Source: Isoetes taiwanensis (taxonomy: Eukaryota; Streptophyta; Lycopodiopsida; Isoetales; Isoetaceae). Taken from it: 64,000 nt of DNA. The position numbers and the translations under genes were made by a program. The notes beneath the pieces are model-generated. The model saw only the letters and a list, made by a program, of their open reading frames with translations, was not told where the DNA came from and searched no databases. The stretch's first letter is position 1, and each line of letters begins with the position of its first letter. The stretch is taken from assembly GCA_021234155.1 (NCBI GenBank), contig JAJEKV010000041.1:7946917-8010916 (forward strand). The letters run 5' to 3'. Positions 21,790 to 32,530 of the stretch are shown one piece after another.

Positions 21790-22689
21790 ATCAGAGAGAA
21801 ATTTAATTAAAGGAACAAAAAGCTTGGACTAGCTATAGATGAGAATTGTGTATGAATCAATTCAAAATTGATTTAACATGCACATGTGTCATCCATGGGT
21901 AAAGGATTCGAATCATACCATTAGCGACAAATTTATTATATAATATAATTGAGAGTGCTAATTAGGGCTATGACATAAACATGGCCGAAGGCCAATAAAT
22001 TATAGCATAAGAAAATGACATCGAGAGCTTGGTCCGACGCGATGCTACATGGGAGTTGGAGGCTGAGGTGGTTGTTGAGGATGAAGCAATGAGATGCTGG
22101 GCTGATGGTGACGGCAGCTGCTAATGCAATCACTGTCGGGAGGTGGTCGCCAAAGGCATTGACATGAGGAATTGCATGTTCATCTATGAAGCGATGCCGT
22201 GGCCTAGGTGTGATATAAGGTTCGGCCAAGTAATCGGGCAGTGACACGAGTATAGAGAGGCCAAAAAAGGCCAAACTTACTAATGAAGGATGTGGGGTCT
22301 ACGTGAAAGGTGCAGAGGACATCCAATCTGCTGATTACCAAGGTAGGCTGTTGTAGTTGGCATGGTAAAATACAATAGAAGAAAGCTCAAGATAATGGGG
22401 TTGCATCGTACAATACTACAATTCCTGGCTGGGTCTGCTGGAACTCAAATGTGATTGTATAAACACAAAAGGATAGACATCCGACATGATGCCTGCTTGG
22501 ATGTGGAAGAGTCAAAATCAATGGGTTATGCGGAGTTTATAATTTTAAACGTCTAGAGCTAGAACATCAATGCAAGCCGGGGTGGCAGGAAATTAACTAT
22601 CTGGAGAATACCAAACGTGGGGGTTTAGAGAGAATTAAAAAATGCAAGGCAGGTGCCGTGATGAGTCTAGGTAACTTACAAATCTCACA

Positions 22690-23400
22690 AAGGCTCACTC
22701 TCTAAATCAGAACATGACTATGGCTTGTGGAGGTATGCCAAGTCATTTGTAATGCCGGCATAGCGCATGACGTCAACACAAAGGGGCGCAACGTCTAACA
22801 GTTCTAAAGTGGATAATGACGGTAAATGATAACCCCCAATGATGCGGGTTAAAAAGATACAGGGAATTTAAAAGACATGGCTGCAGCCTTTAAGGCATAG
22901 ACTATTGTATCATACGACATATAATAGTGGGTTAAAACCAACAAGAGGGTTAAAAGATATTTAAAGGAGTAAATGGGTCAGTGACCCTATGGAGGACGAC
23001 TCACAACCAAAGGGGACGTAGAGAACATATTAAAGAAGATGAAAATAAAGGACTACAATTCATTATGGGTAGGTCAGTTGGTTGGGAGGGTTACTACCTG
23101 CACAACTTTGTTCTATAATGTAAGGGTAACGACGATGCTCAAGAGGTTCACTCTCAAAAATAGGGCATGACTATGGTGTATATGCAAATAAGTTACTTGT
23201 GATGGCACAACAGTGGCATGGCATTGGGTTCCAATGATATGCGGGGAAAAAGTCACAGAGAAATTTGAGCGCCTAACTGTAACCTTGGAACATAGACTTA
23301 TGGATCATACAACATATAGCGGTAATTTAGAAGATAACAAGAGGGTGAAAAAAGATCTAAAAGATTAGGTTATTTGGTGATCCTACGGACGAAGAATGTA
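22690..23400. repeat. Degenerate ~450-bp direct repeat, two units
   Basis: Shared ordered blocks include 'CATGACTATGG' (22713 and 23167), 'ATGCGGG', 'ATCATACRACATATA' and 'AACAAGAGGGT', followed by a 'GTGAYCCTAYGGA' block. The units are well diverged, so the duplication is old. Confidence 0.65.
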
Positions 23401-23574
23401 TAAATGTTATATCAAGCGTACAGGTGATAAGCAGCGTTGGAAGTAAGAAGAAACACGTTTCAAGGCCAGGGTAAAGGAGATCGACGATAGTCGCGAGAAG
23501 TTAGCAAAGAATAAAACGAAATTAATGGACTACTAGTTATGGATGCCCGGCGTTGCCGGGCTTGAGTACAATTT

Positions 23575-23760
23575 GAATATAGACAACCATGAAGAAGTAG
23601 ATAGAAGTGCATTGCCTTGCTATATTTGAAAGGGGGGCGTAGAAGAAGGGAGATGATATTGCAATTTTGATATAGACAACCATGAAGGAGTAGGCATAAG
23701 TACATTGTCTTGCTAGAGTTGAAAGGGATCGTAGAATAATAGAAATGATATACTCCTTGC
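23575..23760. repeat. 92-bp tandem pair
   Basis: 'ATAGACAACCATGAAG' at about 23579 recurs 92 bp later, followed in both by 'GTAG..A.AAGT.CATTG.CTTGCTA' and a 'TTGAAAGGG' block. Confidence 0.8.
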
Positions 23761-23855
23761 CTCAAAATATATACTGGTTGATTTATTTCTCAGCGACGAA
23801 AATAGTTTAGCGATCTTGGATTGAGGAGAATTATCCAAGCACATGGCATCCAAAT

Positions 23856-26195
23856 TGTTGCCCTGCTATGGCAACATGGCAAAGTGCCATCAAGTCTTAT
23901 TCATGTTGCAGGAAAAAGAAGATACTATGTTGAAGAACCAAGTGAAGACATTGAACTGGAATCAAGGTCACACATTGAGAGGATCTAAGCATCTGGAAGT
24001 TTGGAAGACCCCTATGAAGTTGGCAAGCTATTAAAATGGTATCTTTTCTCCTTCATGTTGTCATATCTATTCCCCTACCTCACACTCCACATTTCCAACA
24101 TTCCATCACCCCATACCACCATACATCTCACACATAGCCTTTTGTTCCATAGTTGACCTACCACTACCTAAGGCACATTTTCAAAGTTGTTACACCAAAA
24201 GGATTGCCTAAGCATCAAGTTCTACATCATCTTTTGTCATCATGTCATTCCATTATCACACACTCCACACCATGTGGCTAAAAAAGGGGAGCATTTTATG
24301 CTAGCCAAAATACAAAAAAAGGGAAAGGAAAAGCTAAAACACGAGTTTGCCTAGTCACCACCTCCAAGTGACATGGCATGATGACTAGATACATATCTCA
24401 TCACTTACAAAGCCACATTGGTCCACTCATCATTTGCTACCTCCATAGGTCATTCACCAAGTTGCCACCTAAGCAACAAGTGTCCACATCACCACATCAC
24501 TCCATACCATGACATCACTTAACACCATTACATCATTCCACATCATCACATCAACTTGCATCATCAAATGATGACTAGGCAAATGTTGACCAAACCCAAA
24601 AAGTTGGTCAACCATAAGATTGAAATGATTGACAAATGTGCCTATTAGCCTTGTTCTTCCTCCTTGCCACCTCACCAAATCCCATATCTAATGCCTACTC
24701 ACCCCATTCATTTTTTCTACAAAAACAAAGTATTGCATTTGAAAATTTGATAATACCACACGATAGCCCTCATGAAGCCATGCCGGTGGCACAAAAAATT
24801 TTGAAAAAAGAGTGTGTATTGATCTTCTAAGTGGCTTTCTTGGGAAGCGTGCTTCATTTTGAAAAAAATGGCAAAACCTACCTACATCTACCCCCCATCT
24901 ATCTACCCTCTCATCCCTCGCCAAGTGTGGCGTCCCCCGGCATGCCAAGTCGAAACACGAGCCGAGCTTGGCGTGGGGGAGACCACGTAATCAAGAGAGA
25001 GGAAAATAGCTCTCTATTTATACCTTAGCCTCTTTTTTGATTTACGCACTGTGGGATAATTGCTCTCAAGAAACTCAGAACCCTAAAAATGTGACTTGCC
25101 AAGAACTTGTTTTTGTCGATTGAACTGAGTAATCATTACATTGGCTAACCATTCTGTCTGTTGCACCCCAAAGAAATGTCTAAACCAACCAAAAACATGG
25201 CCAAGATCCCAAATTTGCCAAGATCCGTGGGAAGCGAGTTTTCAAAGGGGATTCATTCGACGAGAGAGAAAAGTGTGGGCTTTTAGCGCGATTCTGAGAC
25301 GAAGTACACGAAGTGTGAAGTCGGAATTGATCTTTGAGAGTTCCTCTGCCTTAAGAAATCTATCACGAGGCACATTATGATCGATTTGTATCCAAAAATT
25401 CATGATTTGTGTGTTTTAGAGATGTCTTGTTGGTGATCATCTTGATCATTAGCATGATATCGAATGTGATGACTTTGATTCGAGTTTAATGAAAATCGAC
25501 CTTGGAAGGTATCATTTGATGCATTTGTATTTGAGTTGACTCTAGTAAATAAAAAAAAAACAAACATACTTCTACATTGGTTTGCATGCAAAGCTCCAAT
25601 TTGCATTAGTGCAATCATTTAGGTAAGGAAAAAAAAAAAAAAAAAATAGAGAGGAGAAAGATCAATCCATTGATATTTTAAAAAGTCGCCTCATTTTTCA
25701 TGGATAATCGGGTGCTTTCGGACATGCTTCTTTAATTCTGGTGAGTTTTTGACCACGGAAATAGCATGCCCTTATTATGCGGGGCTCATATTCCTTTGTT
25801 TGAATTTGGTTGGATCAAAATCTAGTGCCATTTTCATTTGGCAAAATTTAGTTACCTTTGTCGGTCCATTGACCAATTTCGACTTAGTCAAGAATCATTA
25901 TTTTCGCCAAGTGTGAGGACTCTTTGCATAGACTTTCTACAACACCTTCTTGAGGATATTATTGTGGTATGCTATGCTAGTTTGGATCAAAATGTCGAGT
26001 ACATTGATCTCAGTGCCTGTTAGAATAAGACTAGTTTTTTTGGCTTTTGGGAAACTAGTGAAATCTTGTTTTACGGAAGTTTAAGAACAGATATCTCGGC
26101 CTGAGTGATCACCTCAAGTGATCACGGAGGTCCCTAGACCAAAATTAGAGCTTCTTTGACACGAGGTTGGTGGCTTAGCGGGTTTGCCATCAACA
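23856..26195 (+). repeat. 5' LTR of the 11-kb gypsy element (2,340 bp)
   Basis: It begins TGTTGCCCTGCTATGGCAAC, itself a short hairpin, and ends GCCATCAACA. The first 850 bases are G-poor and include an ATC-rich array (about 24486-24560). All frames within it are LTR sequence. Differences from the 3' LTR concentrate at CAG/CTG sites (see findings). Confidence 0.93.
25015..25022 (+). promoter_or_regulatory. Putative LTR TATA box (5' LTR)
   Basis: TATTTATA lies in the middle of the LTR after a GC-richer block with CCACGTAA and a GAGAGAGG tract; the same arrangement is kept in the 3' LTR at 33686-33693. Position fits a U3 promoter, but no transcript start is visible from sequence. Confidence 0.55.
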
Positions 26196-26379
26196 TTTTG
26201 GAGGTCCTCACAAGAGATTTCCACACTGGTTTACAAAGAACTCATGGCTCCTAGAAGAAATGAACGCAAGAAGCTCGAACCATTGGAACCACAAAGGAGT
26301 ACATTTGCGGCTGTGGTGCAGCCAAATTGTGCAATCCACGGTGTTTTGAGCTAAGTTTGCCCATTACTCCACCCATATT

Positions 26380-27200
26380 TGAGCCAACCATGAATGCCAA
26401 CCATTTTTGAAGGTATTCGATGAATATTATAGAGATTATGGTTGTAAAAAGGGCTGTAGGTTTTACGAGTTTAAGAGATGCATGAAATCTGATGAGGCAT
26501 ATGCTTGGTGTGAGCATGTGACCTCAGTTATGGGTACTAATACATATGAGAGTCTTGTGCAGCAATTTTTAGCTAGGTTTGGCAAGTATGCGCCCCTCAA
26601 GAGCTAGCAAGCGAGCTCTGAGACTTTTTTGTATAAGGGCGGTGAAAGTATTAACCACTATGTGGAAAGGTTTAGTGCATACGAGGAAATGCCAAAAGAG
26701 TCGGTACCTACTCCCACACTCTATTTTGTGGCTGCTTTCATTAGGGGAATTTGTCACCAAGACCTAAGGTGCATGGGAAGATGCTAAAAATTCAAAATCG
26801 GGAAGGTTTTGATACCATACACAAGGCTTTTGAAAAGGCAACTAAAATCTCAATGATATGTCCTTTTTACACGATAACCATGTAAACCATTGTCTGCTGA
26901 CCCTTTTTATCAGTTATGGCGGGGAGTATGAGCATGTACACTGTGAATGCGATTAAAAAAGAAAGAAGAAAGTCAAAGATGAAGAAGCTACACCTAAAAG
27001 CAATGAATCCAAGAATGAGATGGCCAAAATGTGCGAGACCATTGCAGAAGCCCGACCAAACAACTTTTGGAGTTGAAGAACGACAAAAAAACTTATCCCC
27101 CTTGTGCACATTGTTTCAAAGATACTCATCCTTCGATATTTGCTATTACTGAGCATGCTTAAAATGTGGAAAGAAAGGTCATTTTGGAAAGATGCATACT
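26380..27200 (+). pseudogene. Broken gag with zinc knuckle (11-kb element)
   Basis: Gag-like blocks occur in different frames: EAYAWCEHVTSVMGTNTYES and LVQQFLARFGKYAPL (26500-26605), then VERFSAYEE in another frame near 26,660 and AAFIRGICHQDLR near 26,735. At 27156-27200 a zinc knuckle reads CLKCGKKGHFGKMH, with His where the fourth Cys would normally be. Stops and shifts break the protein several times. Confidence 0.7.
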
Positions 27201-27576
27201 GTGTGCAATTTACGCAAGGAAATAGGTCATCTCGAAGACAAATGTTTTGTCAAGGAATACTTTGACAAAGCGGGACAAAGGCAAGAAATTGGAAGGGACA
27301 TCGCCATTAGGTTTGTAGAGGAATATGAGGAGCAAGAAGAGATCATGGTGGTACGGACAAGAAAAATGTTGGAAAATGGGACACTGCGGATAAAGGTATG
27401 AGCAAGAACATTCCTGTCAACAAAGAAGTTCAGGTAATAGCTCCACCTCCTTTTGAGAAGTTTAATAAAAAAAAAGACAAAGAGTTAGATGAGCTAGATG
27501 TGATCTGAAAAGTTCTAAAGTAAGCATAGATCTCCTCACACTTCTCAGAATTGCACCTAGCTATAGAGAGAAAATA

Positions 27577-27831
27577 TTGAAGTGTAATGATGTTGAACAA
27601 ATTTCTTTTCTTGATGTGCATGAGGCGAGAGAAGGTAGTATTAACTCAAGAAGAAAAGGATCCGGTGCCTTCACTTGCTCGGCTAGTTTAGGTGACTTGC
27701 ATTTATCTAGGGTCTTGCTAGATGGAGGTTCCCCACTAAATGTCATGCCTCGGCATGTAATGAAGAAATGTGGTCTTCTTTGTCACTCAACCATCACTGT
27801 CATATTGAGGTCATTCTCAATGCTAAAATAA
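27577..27831 (+). pseudogene. Retropepsin-like protease domain (11-kb element)
   Basis: The frame contains GAFTCSASLGDLHLSRVLLD followed by GGSPLNVMPRHVMKKCGL. LLDGGSPLNVMP corresponds to the aspartic protease active-site region of plant gypsy elements, where D-G-G-S or D-T/S-G replaces the cellular D-T-G. The frame then breaks; continuation with 'PIEIEGIIVEASFIVV' is in another frame. Confidence 0.75.
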
Positions 27832-28133
27832 AACCTGTAGGACTAGTGACAAAGGTGCCAATAGAAATTGAAGGTATAATTGTTGAGGCAAGTTTCATAG
27901 TTGTGGCTTTTGAAGATAAGCGTAATGTGGTGACATATATGACTTGTTGTTGGGAAGGAGATGGTTGTCTCTTGTAGATGCTAGACACAATGCGGTCCAA
28001 AGGGCGATTGTACTATTTCAAATGGAGCAAGAAGCGTAACTCTATACAATAAAGCGGTGATGCTAATCGTACAACTTTATAGAACAAGACATGTTGATTG
28101 AAGATGAGCGGTGTGTTAAAAATGCACATTTAA

Positions 28134-28540
28134 ATGCGCAAACCAATAGAAATCATACCCACCTGTTTAGATGACCCTGACATAGAAGCAAAACCCAATA
28201 AAGGTGTGTTGTGGTTTGATGGTGGAATTTCAATCAAATTGAATATAGCATCTTCTGCATTTGTCATTAGAAATTACGCCAATAAACTTTTATCAAAGTT
28301 GGTAGAGTGCATGAAGGGATCACTTCAAATATGGCTGAATATAAAGGGCTTGTAGTTGGCTTAGAAGAGTCTTTGGCTTTAGGTTTGACTAACATATCTA
28401 TCTTTGGTGACTCTCAACTGATATGCGAGGCAGTGGCTGGAGAATATCAAACAAAAAACCGGGACATGTCGGAACTCAAAGAAAGAAATGCTGCAATTGC
28501 TAAGCAAGTTCAAGGCTTGGGAGATCAAACATATACCTAG
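28134..28540 (+). pseudogene. Archaeal-type RNase H domain (aRH), located upstream of RT
   Basis: Two overlapping frames together show the motifs of this RNase H type in order: LWFDGGIS (first catalytic Asp), EGITSNMAEYKGLVVGLEES (catalytic Glu in AEY), then IFGDSQLICEAVAGEYQTKN (third acidic residue in GDS). One frameshift near 28,310 joins the parts. In Ogre/Retand-type Tat elements this domain usually lies after the reverse transcriptase and its own RNase H; here it precedes RT. Confidence 0.8.
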
Positions 28541-28769
28541 GGAGGAAAATTGTGAAGCGGATGCACTTTGCGAGAACCGTGCTCCTTGACTATTTGGCTG
28601 AGGGAGCTATAAATGAAGATGAGTTGAACAAGGAAGATGCAACACAACTTTATCCTATTACGGTGATAGATGCACAACAAGAAAAAGAGGTAAAAAGAGT
28701 TAACCATCAACAAAAATGGGCAGGTAAGAACACTTTTCCTTGGAGATCTATTTGATAGCAAAGATGAGG

Positions 28770-29497
28770 CCTCTTTAAAAATTTTCTTTGAGAGATGGAA
28801 GGATGTATTTGCACGGGATTATCTGAGAATTAGTAGGAGTGAGGACTGATATCTGTGAGTTTGAAATAAAGATAAAAGAAGATGCTAAACACGTAATGCA
28901 AAAACTTCGAGGAAGAATAAATGCATCACTTTGCTTACCACGATCGAGAGAGGAATTATTGAAGATGAAGGAAGCTGAGGTTATCAAAGAGATAACAAAT
29001 CGGATTTGGTTGTCTTGCATTGTTCGATGAAAAAAGAAAAATAAGAGCATTAGGATCTGTATAGATTTGAGGGGATCTAAACAAGGCCACTATTAAAGAT
29101 TGTTATCCATTACCATTTCTAGAAGAAGTGTTACATGCAAGCTGCGAGGGAAAGAAATATATTCCTTTTTGGATGGATTTTGAGGGTTTCAATCAAATCA
29201 AGATAAAAGAGGCGAGATCAAGCTAAGACCTCTTTCATAACCCCTTGGGGTACTTTTGCCATGATGAAAATGCCTTTTGGCTTGATGAATGCATCTGCTA
29301 CCTTTCAAAGAGCAATGGATAAAATATTCCAAAGCATGCCAATGTCAAATTTTAGAGTTTTCTTGGATGATTTATGCCTAGGATCTTCTCGGACTAAGCA
29401 TATGGAGTTCTTGACAATGACAATGGAATTGTGCGGGGAAGGGTGGAGTGTGCTTGAATCCAAAAAAAAGTGTGTATTTCTCTGTTCTAAAAGGTGA
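28770..29497 (+). pseudogene. Ty3/gypsy reverse transcriptase (11-kb element)
   Basis: Ordered RT blocks are present across several frames: FFERWKDVFARDY, the ICEFEIKIKEDAKHVMQKLR lead-in, SIRICIDLRG, CYPLPFLEEVLH, then MKMPFGLMNASATFQRAMDK and FRVFLDDLCLGS (about 29345-29385). FLDD occupies the catalytic Y-x-D-D position, with Phe for Tyr. At least three stops or shifts interrupt it. It copied the element RNA into DNA. Confidence 0.88.
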
Positions 29498-29569
29498 ATT
29501 GTTAGGTCATGAGGTATCTACTCAAGGGATCAAAGTGTAATGAAGAAGGAAAGATGGAGGCCTTGAAGA

Positions 29570-30156
29570 AATTAGCTCCACCTAAAACCTTAAAAGCGGT
29601 GAAAAGTTTCATGGGCTTGACAAGTTTTTGAGAATGTATGTGCCTAACTTTTCACACATCATAAGTCCTTTGGCAGCTCTCGACGCGTGTTGGCAAGTAT
29701 AACAAGAATGAGAGCAAATTCATTGCAATAGAATGGACGGATGAATGTCAAAGGCTGCATTTGACTGTTGATAACCTCCATATGCCAATCGGAGATTCTT
29801 AAACCACGGACCTTGCTCAACCATTCGGGCATATATCGGTGTCACTAGCAAAGGCTGTAGGCATAGCACTCATGCGAGAAACATGGGATAATATCTTTTG
29901 CCCGACAAAATTTGGTGCGATCTTTGAAAAGCGGTACCCAAGAATGGAAAAAAGTGCAGCGGGAATAATGTTTTTCCTACAAAGGCTTGGTCATATAGTT
30001 GAGCACAATGAGGTAAAAGTAATGATGCATCAAAATCCTATTCCCATCTTTGTTTCGAGAAAACTTCGAGCAAGGCTAAGTTATGTAGATGGGCACGCAA
30101 GATCTGAGGATTACAATCTAAAAGTTAGAAGCTGTCAAAACAATCAAGAGTCCTAG
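29570..30156 (+). pseudogene. Canonical gypsy RNase H region (11-kb element)
   Basis: RYPRMEKSAAGIMFFLQRLG, then HEVKVMMHQNPI-like and FVSRKLRARLSYVD blocks (29940-30090; the first reads HNEVKVMM) match the tail of Ty3/gypsy RNase H (YxxxEKxxLAxxxAxQ...RHY...PLKYLLSRPxLxGRLARW). The front part with its catalytic Asp is badly decayed. Its presence shows that the aRH upstream is additional rather than a replacement. Confidence 0.7.
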
Positions 30157-30439
30157 TGATTATTTGACCAATAAGGTGTTTGAGTTTGAAGATTTTGATG
30201 GTTTAAGTCTTGATGAAGTGTGTGAAATTGCTACTAACCTTGTGCTATCGGTAAGATGCAAGAAGGCTGGCGGGGATGAAATCATCAAGTTTCTCAAACA
30301 TGAAGAGGTACCACAAAACTTCACAAGCGGTCGGTTGAGAAGATTCAAAAGAAAGAGCAAAAACATCTGAGAATGATTGGAGATGTGCTATGTAAAATTG
30401 ATCAATCGGTGTTTTATTAAGGTGTGTTGAGTGGGAAAG

Positions 30440-31553
30440 GTTTGAGTTGATCTTTGGAGGCTTGTCATGAAGGAATTTGTGGAGGCCACTATGCGGTGAC
30501 ACAACTGCAAAGAAAATACTCAGTGCGGATACTATTGGCCTAGCTTGTTTAAGGATTGTTATGAAACCATCAGGAGATGCCATAAATGCGGATACATGGT
30601 AGAAGAATTCTTGACTGCTTTGCCTTGGCCCGGCATCCGTCTCGAGGTCCATTCAAACTTGGGGACTAGACTAGACTTCATAGGACCTATAAATCCAAAT
30701 TCTCCCTCTCAACATGAATACATACTAGTGGCAGCAGATTTCTTTACCAAGTGGGCGGAGAGGCTGTCCCATTGAGACAAAGCAAATGCTCTAACAAGCT
30801 GCTAGGTTCCTACATGAAAACATATGCACTAGGTTTGGCATCCCCTCGAAAATAGTTTCGGCGGAGGCACTTTCGGTTCATGAATGATGTGATCAGCAAC
30901 ACTGCTAAAGACCTTGAAAGTAAAGCATGTGAAAAGCTCAGCATACTACCCTCAAGGCAATGGCGGTGAATCTACCAACAAGGTGCTAAAAGCTATTCTC
31001 AAGAAAACAATAGAGGTGCATAAAAAGATTGGCACCTTAAATTACATGATGCACTTTGGGCATATAGAACTACAATTAAAAGTGCTACTAATCATACACC
31101 TTTTGCTCTTGTCTATGGTGTTGAGGTTGTTGTTCGATGGAATTGGAGTTACCCTCATTAAGGTTGGCTCTAAAAAGATTCAAATGCGGATAGAGGAAGC
31201 ATCTGGGGAAAGGTTTGATAGATTGCTCCATCTAGAAGAAAGAGAGGTTTGAAGCAGAGAATACCATGTTGCTTAAGAAAGCAAAGGATGCAGCAGCATT
31301 CAAAGCCATTCACAAATTGCAAGGAAGTTTCAAAGAAGGAGAGCTGGTTCTCAAATGGGACAAGGCAAAGGAAAACACAGCAGGTAAATTTGACTGCTTA
31401 TGGGAAGGGCCATACAAAATCTGTGGACAAGCAGGTACAAATTCTTACTTCCTAGAAGATATCACAACAGGTCAGCAGCTCATAAACCCTATAAACATAT
31501 TGCATCTGAAAAGGTATTGGCAACAACATATTTGTATGAGTTTGTTTGAATAG
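30440..31553 (+). pseudogene. Ty3/gypsy integrase (11-kb element)
   Basis: A zinc-binding HHCC region is recognisable (CHEGICGGHYA, then RRCHKCGYM, 30465-30600). It is followed by LDFIGPINPNSPSQHEYILV with the first catalytic Asp and DFFTKWAE. The second catalytic motif (normally SDNG) is degraded near 30,860, while SSAYYPQGNGGESTNKVLKA keeps the third acidic residue region. A C-terminal stretch with GELVLKWDKAKENTAGKFD and ending ILHLKRYW (31266-31530) has no chromodomain. Several shifts and stops break it. Confidence 0.88.
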
Positions 31554-32530
31554 AGCAGTTAGTGGATAGTTAGCCATTTGAGTTATTAGAAACACTAGCT
31601 TTAAAGTTAATAGGCATGTTCCTTAAAAATGTGGATGCTTGTGCTCTTTTAGTGTTATTGAATGCTTGTGCTCTTTTAGTGTTATTGAGTGCTTGTGCTC
31701 TTTTAAGTGTTGTTTTGAAATTGCTTTCATAAGACAAAAAAAAAAAAAAAAGAGAAAAAAGGAAAAAAAAAAAAAAGAAAATAGGTTTAACTTTGACATC
31801 TTGTGTGTATTATGATGTTGCGAGGTTGAGTTCACAATCATGTGACATAAGAGGAGTTGTTTTCTAACATATATAAAACTTGTCATAACAGGTCCATCGG
31901 TCGAGTAATCTCCACTGAGCAAGCGGTTGCCCTCCAATTCATATCAGCCCGAATTCTTCATCACGGGATCCCAATCAGCTAAATATTACCACAATTAATT
32001 TGGGAGAATGTGGCACTAACATCATATTTTTCCACACCTGCGGGTTCACTTGATACATTCCATTCATGTTCATACGCCTTTGTTCCATTCTCATCTAGCC
32101 CTTGCTTCCCAAATCTTTTTCAAGAGAGAGAACCTGACTGCTACCTTCCATCAGCCTCCCATAAAGGTAGCTCAAGTCTAAGAAAAAGTCGAGAAAACAC
32201 TCCCAACTCCAATCTTGTTCCTACTCCACACATCTTTCAAAAGAAGTCAAGCAAGTCAAGTCGGTCATGAGTCAAATCACTCTCGAGTCTAGTCCTGTTC
32301 GGTTCCATATAAACATCCTTACGAAGACATCCATTTAAACATCACTCACATCACTATGTCCATCTGTTCGGACTTTCCCCAACATAATTTTTTTTTTCAT
32401 CTCTTTTTGTCATCATTGCTGCCCATGTTCTCAGAATTTCCATTTTCATGCACTACCATCACCATTCTTCTGTCATATTTTGCTCACAAGGCTGAGGGGA
32501 CCAGCCATTCCTTTTCCTTGTTTAGCATGA
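31554..32530. other. 3' untranslated region of the 11-kb element
   Basis: No gene. It holds a three-copy ~28-bp tandem repeat (31634-31715), A-rich runs near 31740-31780, and unassigned sequence up to the 3' LTR. Confidence 0.6.
31634..31715 (+). repeat. 28-bp tandem repeat, three copies
   Basis: Units built on GCTTGTGCTCTTTTAGTGTT followed by ATTGA(A/G)T; the third is slightly altered. Confidence 0.9.

Larger units (their letters stand above)
21790..23855. other. Unassigned repeats upstream of the 11-kb element
   Basis: No recognised gene. Degenerate direct repeats occupy 22690-23400 and a 92-bp tandem pair lies near 23575-23760. CAAAT at 23851-23855 is the left target duplication of the following element. 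Confidence 0.55.

Noticed and set aside
22690-23400. CRISPR-like or satellite array
   Set aside because: Only two diverged long units; not a regular array and CRISPRs are not expected in plant nuclear DNA.
24469-24678. Duplicate short minus-strand frames in both gypsy LTRs (also 33141-33350)
   Set aside because: Identical because LTRs are repeats; the Val/Met/Trp-rich sequence comes from an ATC-rich array.
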